NCBI GenBank assembly: GCA_000231825.2
Contig: JH720301.1
Coordinates: 1,648,398 to 1,712,397 of the forward strand
DNA from: Tetrahymena elliotti 4EA
Taxonomy: Eukaryota; Ciliophora; Oligohymenophorea; Hymenostomatida; Tetrahymenidae
Direction of reading: 5' to 3'
Length of the DNA stretch: 64,000 nt
Shown: in pieces, positions 36,309 through 48,788 of the stretch
How positions within the stretch are numbered: position 1 is the stretch's first letter
Layout: the number at the start of each line of letters is the position of its first letter
The notes under the pieces: generated by a model
What the model was told of the DNA's origin: nothing
Seen by the model: only the letters and a program-made list of their open reading frames with translations
Database searches by the model: none
Position numbers and translations under genes: made by a program

Positions 36309-39300
36309 TCAACTTGAAAAATGGAGTTTTTCATTTTCTGTAAAAGAAACTTGCAAGGTTGACCCATTTATAATTTAAAATTCATTGCTAAGTTGTATTG
36401 ACTTAGAAACATAAGAGCCATCCTATTTTTAAAGACCCATGAGAGTTACCTTTTTAACAGTAATAATTTAGAAATCCTAATCTCCTTAAAATTTAACTAA
36501 AACATTGTATTAGGTTTCTAAATTTGTCTTCTTTGTTGTAGCCTTAGCACTTATATTCACTAAACAAGATTAATTTAGACAATTTTCAATGATATTATCA
36601 TCACTATTGTAATCATTAATAGATAACATCTAGCCAGATGATTCTAGTTTTTCATCAAATGCAATCATAAGAGTAAAGCCAGAACTAAGTTAATTACTAC
36701 GGGTAAGTTATTTTTATTCTTGTAAATGAACTATTTTACCACCTTTTATGAATAAAGGTATAAAATCATCAAAAGGAACATTTAAAGCTTAATTTCCAGG
36801 AGTTTATACTTTGTAGTTGTAGAAATTATAGAACAAGGCATTTTTAGGGAAGTAAATTGTGTGTTATGTAATATTTGTTTGATTGTTACCTTATTTTAAA
36901 ACAGGCGCGGCCATCAAATATTCACCAAGCATGAATTAACCTTCTATATCATAAGCATTTTAATCTTCAGGAAATTCAAAGAATAATGGTCTGAAAATAG
37001 TTCCTCTTCCTTATCCTCTGACAAAAAGGTGATAGTAAAACTTTAGTAATTAATATCTATACATTTTAATTTATAGATTAATAAATTTTAATAAATAGAA
37101 TTGATATGATTTACCTAACATTTATCACTTTTTTTGCTGAATCTAGAACATAACTATACTGAGGGAAAGCATATGGTTCTTAGTTAATATTGTTGATACT
37201 ATTGTGATTGCGAGAAAATGGGTATAAACTACCTAATTAGAACCATCTTGCACATAATTCTGCATTAGTGTCTCCATTAAAACCACAAATATCATCACCA
37301 ACTAAAGGAATACTAAACATTTAAAAAGTGAAAATATGGGGAATAGATAGTTTCATGTATTGCCATGTTGACATGTTATCTCCTGTCCAATGCTAAACAT
37401 ATCTGTAAGAAGATAATAAAAATTAATGATAATCATATAGATTTAAAAAAATTATTTTACCTTCCACTTCCAAATAAAGTTGAACGAGAGAGGATAAAAG
37501 TAAGTTTTTTACCCATCTTCTTCGCAACTTGATAAGTGGCATAACCTTCTGAAAATCCATTAATATTATGCATATCATATTCTGTGATTGTGTAATTAGG
37601 AATATGGAAAAGAGCAGCATCTTCGCCATTATAATGAGTTGCATTTAGACTTAGAGTATTGGTCTACAAAGGAACATCATCACCTATTAGTAAAACATTA
37701 AAGTTAATATTGAGCTACTAAAGACATAAAAATACCAAGAGGATCAAAAGGATATGTGATAGGTTTTTCAGTAGGTTGAGTACCACTCTAGTTAATTTCT
37801 CCATTAACAAAATTAGAAAACTCGTTCATATCTATCCAAATACCATCTTAAGCAATACCATACTTTTACAATTTTTAGAATCCTTCATACCAGAATTCAG
37901 TGGTGTTAGGATTATTAAAGTCTGGGAAATATGTAGCTCCTGGCCATACCCATCCAACTAATGGCTATCCAGTAATATTACTCTTTATATAAACATTTTT
38001 TTCAATTCCACTAATTCCATATTCTGAATTCTGTGCTATTCCAACGTCAATAATGCTAGACCAGTGAAGTCCTTCTGGGGTTGATCTTATTTAATATATT
38101 TATAAGAACAAGAATAATTTAAATTAGTAATTTACAAATCAAATATTTTCTTTAATTAAGCTATGTTGAATATTTCTGTGTTGAATGTGAAATCTTCAAA
38201 GTTATTCATATAATCAATGTCACTCCAAATAGAATCTAGAGGAATATTTAGATTATTGAAGGTTCTCCAAACGGTCATTAGCTTATCAGTTGTATTATAC
38301 CCCCACCTTGATTGATGATAACCTTTTAAAATAGAAAAATATTTCTCTCAAAAATTCAAAAATTGACAAATCCTGAAAACGAAATTCTGAGTTTAGCTCA
38401 AAATTTGATTGGATTTTTAAAAACGTATTTGTTTTGTTGAAGAAAATTTAATTAAATTATCAAATATAATTTACCTTAAACCCAGAATGGATGTAAGATG
38501 TAGCCATTAACAAAATCGTGATAGAGTTTGATAGATGTTTCAGGAGACTTGTCTCCAACAAAGAATCTAAAGTCAAAAATTCCTCCAATCACTTTATATG
38601 TTAATTTTTTGTTTTTATTATAATCTACTTCCATACCATAAGAATTTCTTAAGAAGACTACATGGAAATTAGAGTGTTTAGCTTCTTTACGCAAGTACAT
38701 GGGATGATGGCCATATAGCTGCTAGTTAAGTTATCCATTATCTATTCTAGTTGCATCTGCAGCCCAAAAAGAGTATTTTCCTGTTCCTAATTCATAAGAA
38801 GTATAACGTCTATCGCCTAATCCATATATTCTTTCTTGATCTAAAATTGTTGAAATCTCTAAATACTTGTCTGTGAAAACAAGATCAAAATTAGAAGTAT
38901 CAAAAATTATTTCTTTGGTTACTTTACGAACAATACGGAAATAAAATTATTCTCCAACAGAAGGTATCTAAAATTCATATCTTGATTTTTTTAAGGTCCA
39001 ATCTTTATTTTTTGCAAATGGGAAGGGTTCTCTATGAGGCAATTCAAATCTTTTTTCATCTAAATCGGTGATGCGAACAGATAATTCGTCCCAGCTATAA
39101 CAATCAATAACTACTTTCAACTATGTATAAACTGGATTCTCTGTGTAAATATAATCTAAACGCTTATTTAATTTTATGATCATCTCTACATAGTTCTGCT
39201 TATTTTGTAAAATCTTGTCAACAACATAGTAATAATTATTTTGTTTGTATGAGTTAACCACAAATGGCATATCTAAAAGAAGCTACTAATTTTTTCTTAA

Positions 39301-39432
39301 ACTCATGTACATTTATTTCCCTTTTTGTTTAACAAAGATGCTACTATCAGGTAAAAGAGGTTGCTAAGGGCTAAATCCAAAGCATGATACTAATTGCAAA
39401 ATAGTAAAAAATATTATTAATAATTATTTCAT
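36309..39432 (-). CDS. Glycoside hydrolase family 31 alpha-glucosidase, secreted or lysosomal
   Basis: This enzyme releases glucose from the non-reducing ends of alpha-glucans, as lysosomal acid alpha-glucosidase and intestinal maltase do. It has 917 residues in six exons: 38475-39432, 38136-38322, 37736-38085, 37461-37683, 37115-37402 and 36309-37056. Introns 2-5 are 50-58 nt; intron 1 is 152 nt. ATG at 39430-39432 gives a clear signal peptide (MKQLLIIFFTILQLVSCFGF). GH31 landmarks appear in order: IYGLGDRRYTSYE, IWSDIDYM, HWSSIIDVGIA, the nucleophile motif DGIWIDMNEFSNF (Asp near 467), LSRSTLFGSGRY, the acid/base motif QHWTGDN (Asp581), VGDDICGFNGDT and LGSLYPFSRNHN. All known catalytic residues are present, so it should be active. 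Length matches the family. It probably acts in food vacuoles or is secreted. Confidence 0.95.
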
Positions 39433-40375
39433 ATTATCTATCCACTGGTATTATAAATAATTATTAGTTATTTATCAATTATTTGTGTTGTCAAAAGTAT
39501 CTTCAATTATTTATGAGAATAGTAATCCAATATTAATATCAATAATATCAAAACAAAATGAAAATTTTAAATATGCTTATATCCATATTATTTATACTTT
39601 CTTTTACCACCATATATCATATAAAAGAAATTCTAAAATTAAAAGATATTTAATTCTAAAAAATTTAATGCTTTTTTATATTGGTTGGAACAGGGGATTT
39701 TAAACAACTTTTTGTCAATTTTTTAATGAAATTTCATTTTTTTTAAAAAAACTTTAGAAAAGAAACATAAAATTAATTTAAATAATATTATTTTTTAAAA
39801 ATTTACAGCTTTACAATTGATTGAATAATAATTGATGTACTTAAAATTTCAAATTCTTGAAAAAACAATAAAAATATTAAGCATATTATTGATTAGATAT
39901 TTATTTTAATAAGTAAATTTTCAGATAATTAAAATAATTATTTATTTTACATAATAGTTGACAAAAAATAAGAAAATAGTTATTATAAATATCTTTTTTA
40001 AAAAAATAATAAATGATTCCAAAATAGATTAACTAAAATTATTATCATTAAAGAAGAGTAGATAAGAAATAACTGAATAGCATTACATTTAAATAATGAA
40101 GTTAAGTTCTTTTTAAAGATATTTGTAGATAATTTTATAAAATTAGTAAAAATAATACTAATTAATAGTTTAAAATGTAGATATTATTTTATATGATGGT
40201 GAATAAATTATGTTAATTTAAACCTTTTATTAAAAAATTTTTTACAATTTTTTTATAGATTATAAAACAATTGTTTTATTATTTATATATACATTGATAT
40301 TTATTACAATTATGCTTTTTTTGAAATAGAAAATGATTTTTTTAAGATTAGTATTAAAATTTAATTTATAAATTT
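39433..40375. other. Intergenic
   Basis: AT-rich. It includes the upstream region of the GH31 gene. A 72-codon open frame at 39485-39703 has no coding character. Nothing recognised. Confidence 0.5.
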
Positions 40376-43300
40376 TCAAATTTAAGGGGAAATGCTTACT
40401 CTTAATGTTGAAGTTAAATTTACTTATTTTAAATCTTATGATGAATTTTACTTTTATCTTAGACTTTCTTAAGAATTTAAAATAACTGGTGCCATATTAT
40501 CAATAGACAATTTCATTTATTTCTCATTATTCTTTATCTAAAAATGTTTGAATAAACTTGCTTGACTCAAACTAATTGTTTATTTAGGAGCCTAAAGTTT
40601 AATTTTATTTTCTTTGGATAAATATGAGGAAAAAGTTAGGGTTTATGAATTTTTTGATTATGGTGATTATAGGACAATTTAGCTTAAGTTTTTTCTTATT
40701 TTATTAGATTAAGGAGAAAAAGCTATTGTGTGAGAAGAAAAATTAGTAGCTTTTTCTTATGACAAGTTAGGTGCATTATGATTATTATTAATTTGTGGTG
40801 TTTGTTCAGTTGATTTAAGATGGCTTGCTAGTTACTTTGTAAATTTTAAAGGTTAAAGAGATCTAAATCTTTTATTGCTAATAGGAGACATGGTTGGGCT
40901 TGATTCTTACAAATATTTACAAAATGATTTATTTACTTCTATATTCTATGGAGGTTAAAGTTTTTAACTTTGCAGCACACTTTAGTTTAGATTTGTAAAA
41001 CTTATTGCTGTAAGTGTTTGGTTATTTCCTAGAAATGAATTATAATTAAAGCTACTTCTGTTCATTGAAGGAGGTGGCATTAGATTATTGATTTCAGAAT
41101 TTCTAGGAGATTAGTATGTACCAATTTGGGCATCCTGAGTTGTAACACTTGAAAGAGTGCCAGAATATTTAAGAGAATTAACTCTTATCATATTTGAGTT
41201 AGTATTATTATCTTAATCGTTTTACCTAAAAGATTTTGCAAATTAAAAGTTATTTAAATCACAAAAGGATTACTTATCCTTTATATTGGACATATAAGCT
41301 GTATAAGTTAAAAGATTTTGAAATTCTTTAGGCAATTTTATCATTCTTTCATTTTATGTTACAGTTTTTACATTTTATTCTTCTTCCTATTCAGTTTCTA
41401 TGATTGACTGAGTAATTTTTTCATTCAAAAATGGGATAGATAGGTTATTACTATTGATAAGCTTTGTGTTAGTATATCCTTTCTTTGGAGAAAATTTATC
41501 TAAGGTAATGTCTTATTTGAGGTTTCTATTACTTTGTTTATGTTATGGTTCATAAAAAGGATCTATTAAATTCTTTATATGAGTACTTTTTGTCTATTTA
41601 ATTGTTAATTTGGTAAAGTCAAGTTCAACATCTGTTAAAGATGATACAAAATGGCCACTTTAGGAAATTCTTTAACCTCTATGATCCAAGAGCTAGTATG
41701 ATGGACTACTATTTCCTATTTATGGAGAGTTATCAGCAGTGTAAGAAGCAGCTTATTTAAGGTTAAAAATAGTATTTTTAAATTTAATTAGAGGCACATG
41801 AGTTGAATTTTATTAATCTTATTATTTTTCACTATTTATTTTCTTGGTTGGACTACCTATGTTTGAAAAAGACTTTAGAGTATTCCTTAATGTGCGAGCG
41901 TTTTCTTCCTTTAATGTTATTATTTTTTCAATTGGATGTTAATGGAATGCTTAGGGGTTATTTTTAAGAAAGGTACTTAACTTTCTGCTTTCATTTGGAC
42001 TTAATGGAGATAAGCTACTAATTAACTACTTTGGTTATATCAACTATCTTTTTTTATGTATGGGGCTAGTTGAAGTTATAACAGATTCCTCTTCTGACTC
42101 TACTTCATCAAGTATTTATTCTGAGTGTCTAAGTTTGAAGTCCTTGATATTAATAGGTTCTAGTTGTATATGAGACTTACTCTCTTTAAAAATTTTTTCA
42201 GTTTCTATTAACTTGTCTTGTAAATTTTCTCTCCATGAGACCCTATTTTGTATGTCTAATTTGAGCTTCTATCTGTTTCATAAAAAAAAGCAAAATAATT
42301 AAAAAGCTTATTCAAAATAGTAATATTAATAAAAGTAGAAAGCTAAATTAAAAAATAAAATTACATATTTTATTTATCGTATTTGATGTGCTAAATGAAT
42401 TTCTATTTTTTGTTACAAAATATCAAATTAAATATGGTTAAAATTATAATAATGTACATGTTTAGGGAGTATATAAAGCACAGCAGTTGATGATATACAC
42501 TATACACCACATGCTCTCTTTGTTCCCATAACAATTTCCTCTTCGCCGAAGGAAGACCCCATTCCTAGAACAGAAATCTTAGCTTTTCTGATTTCTGAAT
42601 TTTTATTTTATTTTAGCAAAGAATTAATTTAGTCATTAATAGCGGAGTCTTATTCAATTTTTAAAGTTTTTGTAACCTTTTAATATGATTCATAAGATAA
42701 GTTAACATAGAAATTAACTTGAAAATATAATGTAAGTTTATTACCTCAAATTCTCCTTCTTTAATAAAATAGACAAAATCCGCATTATCTCCTTCTATTT
42801 ATAAATATTAATTTAGTTATAGTTTTTATTATTCTTCATGAATTACCTCTGTAAATTATTTCTTTGTATTAAACAGATCTTTTTTCCATATTTTGATATA
42901 GACCATTGATTTTACTATTCTACCAATTTGCAAAAAAAGAAAATTCTTTCAAAAAATTTACACTCTCCATAAATTTTTTTTAGTGATAGTTTGATAAAAT
43001 TTTGTCATACGATTATTTGCTTAAAGTAACCATTATAGTCTCTTCCTTACAAATAATACTAGCTGTTCTTCTAGCATTATTCATAAGCGCTATTTCACCA
43101 AAAGCATCACCTACTTTAAGAGTTTTAATTATATCAAACCCAAAGTTTTACTGCAGTACAGTGCTTTGTATTTATTACTCTGTTAATTGAGGATCTTACA
43201 CAGGTTCATTTTCCTCCTCTTCTATAGCACTTCCCTTTTTCAAAAGCACTTATAGCTTCTTTATGCCACTTACTAAATCTAAAAATATATTTAAAATAGT

Positions 43301-44522
43301 TGAGAGTTTGTATCAAAAATCAAGTTAACAAGAATAAGCAAAATAATTTTACTTGGTTAGCCTAATGTAGTTCTTCTATTTAATTTACTAGGTGAGAGAG
43401 ATTTAGATTTTAATTATGATAAAGCTCCAAGCTACTAAGGAGTTAATCCAGACTCCTCTTTTTCATTTTATTTTTCTGAATCTTTCTCAAAAAATTCTTA
43501 AATTGTTTAAAATGAGTTTTTTTTGCGCATTTTGAGTTCTTCTTCAATTTATAGTGGCGTCTGTTATTATTGCTGCTATTGCTACAAAGCTATCTACTAA
43601 AATTAAGATGATTGCTATTTCATTATTGATCTTCTTCTGTCAGAAGATAATTTTTTTGATGGGCTCGGAGTTGATGGCTCACTTAACTCATTTTAAACTA
43701 CTATATTCAAAGAAGGCTTTCTTCCTGCTACTGATGTTTTTCTACTACTTTGTTACTTATCTGAGTTTTTGATTGCTATAGGTTGTGCACTATCATTAGC
43801 TTATTATTATTTTTTATCTGTTTGATTAGGATGTTACTTTTAATTTTTTAGTGTTTCTGGATTTGGTATCAATACATATACTGAACCTTTTAGGATGATG
43901 TAATATTTATATCCAAAGTCATCTATTTTATTTAAGAATTCATTAAAAAATGGTAAAACAATTCATTGTATCTAGCATATTATTATTAAGTTAAACCTCT
44001 TAATAAGAAGATTGAATAAAATAAAGCTAACACGAAAAAGCAAATCTATAATTTTATTTTACCATAGCTGAAAACGGTCTCAAATTGTTCAAATTTTTCA
44101 CATTTTAATTCATTAATCAAAGCTGTATAGTCATTGGCAGGTAGATTTTACTATGTTTCTTTGAAAAATTTCAATTCTCCAAAGGCCTTCTTTAATACTT
44201 ATAAATCTTTCTTAGAGTGTTCTGATGAAGTTAAAAGTCTTGTTATAATCTAATTTTATATGATTTATATATGAAAACATATTCTTAAGAAAAAATTTTA
44301 TTCTTTTTAACAAATAATTTATGGAAAAGTTCATTTTACTTCAACATCTTTTTTGTTTGAGAAATCAACTTCTCTTTTTAGCAATTCATCTATCTACTTA
44401 TAAAACGGAACTGCTTAACTGACTACATCAATAAACGATTGAGGTTTCGTGTTAATAGGAAGAACAGAAAATCTATTTTGGAACTTTTTATAGTCTTTTT
44501 TATCAAACAAGTCCTCTTGCAT
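40376..44522 (-). CDS. Protein with two cyclic-nucleotide-binding domains
   Basis: 1,177 residues in seven exons: 44340-44522, 44063-44249, 43353-43922, 42847-43278, 42745-42794, 42458-42676 and 40376-42268; frame is kept throughout. Domain A begins ETVFSYDDFGYKYYIILKG and, after a low-complexity insert of about 190 residues, continues KTLKVGDAFGEIALMNNARR, with the phosphate-cassette E and R that bind the cyclic phosphate. Domain B follows directly: VQYKEIIYREGDNADFVYFI, then LGMGSSFGEEEIVMGTKRAC, also with E and R. The C-terminal 630 residues are S/T/N-rich and unstructured. There is no kinase, GEF or channel segment, so it is a cNMP-responsive regulator or scaffold rather than a channel. 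From memory, ciliates have a family of this type with an insert in the first domain. The frame is open upstream of the chosen ATG to a TGA at 44626, so the N-terminus is uncertain. Confidence 0.85.
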
Positions 44523-44862
44523 GTTCAACGAATTAGCTAGCTATCCTAAAATTGTGACAAAATTATGCTTTAGTTAATTGAATTAATTATATTGATTGTC
44601 AACTTTTACAGCTAATCCTAAATTTCAGCAAAAATTTAATTTTATTAAGGTACGTATGTATCTATTATTTATTAAATTAAAAAAATTAAGAAATATTTAT
44701 TATCATCCAAAATCTTATTTATATTTTTTCTTTTACTCTACATTAGACTCTATCAAACATTTTAATTAAATTTATGGTGAAATTTTATAATTAAGTATTT
44801 GATATTTTTTTACTTTAAATGTACATTGTTAAATTCTATTTGTTACTAAGTTACCATAAAAA

Positions 44863-45290
44863 GAATTAATTATTAATCAACTTTTTGTTTGCTAGATTAC
44901 ATCCATAAATCTTATTTATTATTAACTACACTCCTAAATATCTCAGTGTAACTATTTCGACCCAATTCATTTACATCTTAAAAATTTAAATCATTACTAA
45001 AAAAAATTATTTTTGCACAACCTAAATTGAATAGCTTTTAAAAAAGAATAAACTTCACTAAAATAAATTTATTCATTTTAAAATTTAAAATAAAATTTAC
45101 TTTAGGCACTCAACAAAATATTTAAAAATAAAATGATGGTCTTGATATATTTATTATTTATTTACCACAAAAATAATTAATTATAAATCAATTTTTCTCT
45201 TTTTGATTACTTTGCACAAAACTTATTGATTAACACGCTCCTAAATTTCTCTGCTTATTTATTTCAACCCCATCCTTTACTTTTAAAAAA
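44863..45290. repeat. Diverged direct repeat, unit about 115 bp, offset about 307 bp
   Basis: The two copies (44863-44975 and 45170-45290) share a series of blocks in the same order: ATTAATTA..AATCAA, CTCCTAAATATCTC against CTCCTAAATTTCTC (44931-44944 and 45238-45251), and TATTTCGACCCAATTCATTT against TATTTCAACCCCATCCTTT. Offsets stay at 306-307, so this is an old duplication and not AT-rich coincidence. Confidence 0.5.
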
Positions 45291-46589
45291 TTGTGATAAT
45301 TAATTTACAAAGAAAATTATAAATAAACATCATTTTTTTGTTTTGTATACATACATATTTTGAAAGTAGCAAACAGATTTCTATTTTAATTTTCAAAAAT
45401 AAGTAGGTGGTTTGCACATCTAAATTTGATTAATTTTATTATGATTTACATAAACGTTATTTTACTTAATTTTCTTGGCAGATAATCTTAATTTTTTTTT
45501 ATGTAGATATATATAAAAATACATTTTCAATTAATTAGTTTTTTTAATTTCTTTTCAGATAAAAAATATTTTTCTAAAATCTTAAAATTATTAACTAAAA
45601 TAAAAAATGTAATACTTTAAAGAATTGAATTTAATTGAGCTAATAACAATGTTTAAATTAATTTTCTTTCTTTCTGATTGTTCAAAAAATTTGAAAATAC
45701 TTTTTATATTCGTAGTTTATTAAACTTTTATAATGATGTTGAGTTATTAGCAAGAAGAGAAATCATTTTTATAACCAAGAAATTGTTTTATTTAAAATTA
45801 AAATTATTCATGGCTAGTCTTTAGAATCAGAAATTCATTTTAAAATGATATCAACAAAATATTTAAGTCCCTTACATTTATTATTTTTCTAATATATAAA
45901 TAAATTAATTTCAAAATTTTAAACATAATTTTATGAAAAAATTATTTAAATGCTTTTTTTTTTTACTATTTAAATCCTAAAAGCTTTGCTTTCCTGATGT
46001 TGATATTTTAAAAATTAGGTAAATAAATAATAAGCATTTTTTAAAGTTTATTTTTAATTAATTCAGTAATCTTTTAATCTTGTAATCTTGTTTCAAATTT
46101 ATTTGTGATTCTACTATTTATTATTTACAAAACTGTAATAAAAATTTCTTTTTTTTTATTTAAATCTCTTTTATCAAAAGCAAATCAAATAGATTTTAAT
46201 GACTAAAAGAAAAGCAAAATAATCTTAACAAATTTTGTTGAAAACATGGAAAATTCTTCTGAATCAAGATTGAGTTTATTAAAATTAATTATGGAATAAT
46301 ACTTCTTTTCTGAAAGTTCTCCAAAATTTTATTTTTCTGCATATAAGAAATGAAGTAAATATGAAAATAAAGTCATAAATTAAAAAAACCTTGTTTTAGC
46401 AAATAGTAAAGTATTTGAGCATATTTCAAATATAAGTTGTTAAATTTTGAGATATTGAATTTGTATTTTTAGCTTTTTAAAATTAAAAAAAATATAATAA
46501 ATTTTTTAATAAAAACTAGTCCATCTTCTTATCAACTAGTAACCTCTTTTTCTTTTAGTTAAAAGAATTAGAAGAGAAGAGATTTTTTT

Positions 46590-46633
46590 AAATCTTAAAT
46601 TTTATAAGAAAATTAGATGAAAATTTAAGATTT
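46590..46633. repeat. Perfect 14-bp inverted repeat (hairpin) in non-coding DNA
   Basis: AAATCTTAAATTTT at 46590-46603 and its exact complement at 46620-46633, with a 16-base loop. The stem could extend outward by up to seven more pairs if G-U is allowed. Long AT palindromes arise by chance at this composition, so function is uncertain. Confidence 0.45.
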
Positions 46634-48788
46634 AAGAGAAAGAACATGCTGTTTCTTTATGATTATTTAATAAAACTAATAATAGAACACCTCAAGTTAA
46701 AAAAAATTTTGATATTTATAACCTATTTTTGTTTTTTCATCTTGTTGCTTATTTAAATTGCTTTGATAAACAAATTAGAAAAATGATATATTTTTATGAG
46801 AATTTAATAAGTATATCAGCATACAGAATAGATTAATTGTTTAGAATATTCATCTGAAATACTTTTTCAAAGAATTAAAACAATTTTCATCAATAATTGA
46901 GTTATATTCTTTAAAATATTTACAAATTTTTAGATAATTTTTTTTGATATTATGCAATATAATTAATTCTTTTTATCAACATAGCTTTATATAATAAGAA
47001 GATTTTTAAAGCATGCAAATGCGCTATATATTACGCTTAAAATATTGGCATATATTACTTTAAATCTCATAAGGTGCCATTTTTATTTTTGCTAAACCTA
47101 GATCCTATTCTTTTTGTGAATAATATTTTTTATTTAATCAGTAATATTTTTTTTAAATACTCAAAGTACTTGAGACCAGCCTAATGTAGGAAAGTAGTAA
47201 ATAATTATCGTTATTCGATTTTTACAAAATTAAATCAAAGTCATGCATGATAAATTTAAATTTACTTACTAGTCAACAACAGATTTTATGTCATTTAAAT
47301 TATTCTTTAATTTTATGATGATAGAAGATTAAAAAAGCATATTTATTATGATGTAACTAAAAAGCACTTTTTCCTTATTTTTGATGTCAAGAAACATAGT
47401 AAAAAATGAAAAATATAGGTATTGCTTTTTCAATGAAGATATCCTCCATTATTTATAAAATAAATGTAGCATAAAGGGAAAATTGGATCTAGAACTCTTT
47501 TAACAGTTTTAGTATAGTTATCTTTTTCCTTTATTTTATAAACTTACTCTATTAAAAATTAAAAATTTAGATAGAAATTCACAAGGCAGTCTTATTTCTG
47601 CAAATTCTGAAAGTAGCGTAATAGAAAAATGAAAAATACCATAAAAAAATCTGCATAAAGTAAGAAAAAATTTTTTTCCATTTGCTTGCTATTATATTTT
47701 GATGACAGAGAAATACTTTTTTGAAGAGATTATATTTTTTGTTAAATATTCATAACTATTTTGTAGAAATAGAATTTAAAAAACGGTATCCATTAAATTC
47801 CTAAATAGAAATGCATAATAATAAAGACTACATTCATTTATAAGTAAACAAATCGAAGCACTACCTATTTAAGATCTGAGTTCATAAAAATAAAAACTTG
47901 TTTAGTGATTTTAACAAGTATTACAAATACTTAAAATTAATAATAAATTTATTAATATGTTTGATGATCAATTAACAGTAGAACATTAATTTTAATTGGA
48001 TTATTATTTTCTTTTATTGCTTGATAAGTGTTCAGATAGCTAATAACTTTCCTATTATTGAGAAAAACTAGAAATAAATTAATAGATAAATAATTCATTT
48101 TTATTTTAGTTATTCTTCTTTAAATATAGCATTTTATTTTGAATATTTGAATAGTACTGTAAAAATACTAAATATTAATTCTATATATCTATTACTCATG
48201 ATTAAAATTATTAGATATTATTACGTTAAACAATTAAAATTGCTCTATATCATCTCTTCAAAATAATGAAATTATTTTATATTTAATCTAATGAATATGA
48301 GAGAGTTGAAGTATTTTTTTTTTGAAGAATTAAAAAATATTATTTTTAAAAGATTGAATATATTGAAAAAGAGATATTCACTGTAAAAATTAAATTGTAA
48401 ATTCAAGCAAATTACCATGTTTTTATCCACTCTTGTTTGTAAGCGAAAAATTCAATTATTGATTTAAAATTTTTAAAAGTGTAAACAGGTTTATCACGAG
48501 TTATATCCTTTGAATAAGAATAAAAGCATTATATTAATTAATATCAGAGCAAACAAAAATATAAAAAATTATCATAAAAAAGCTTATTAGAAATAAAAAA
48601 GAAAAAATTGCAAATTATTGAAATTAATTATTAAATATTAATTCGTTAACTTGAAAGCACACTTTCTAATAAAAAGATATAAAAACCTTGAGACCTTAAT
48701 AACTTGTAATACAATAGTTAATATAGAAAGTAACATTATTGAATTAAGACATATCATTAGAAGATAATTCGAACTCTCAATAAACATC

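Larger units (their letters stand above)
44523..48788. other. Long gene-free region with diverged repeats and a hairpin
   Basis: 4.3 kb, the longest gene-free stretch in the window, between two divergent genes. All frames are broken by TGA or AT-rich. It contains a diverged direct repeat (44863-44975 and 45170-45290), a perfect 14-bp inverted repeat (46590-46633) and a less AT-rich patch around 47011-47060. It may hold promoters for both flanking genes near its ends. Confidence 0.5.

Noticed and set aside
43002..43772. Two hydrophobic plus-strand frames (43002-43190 and 43554-43772)
   Set aside because: Both are antisense to exons of the cNMP-binding protein, which has clear domain motifs.
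47169..47182. 14-base match to the primate Alu string CTTGAGACCAGCCT
   Set aside because: Too short, no flanking similarity, and the wrong lineage; taken as chance.
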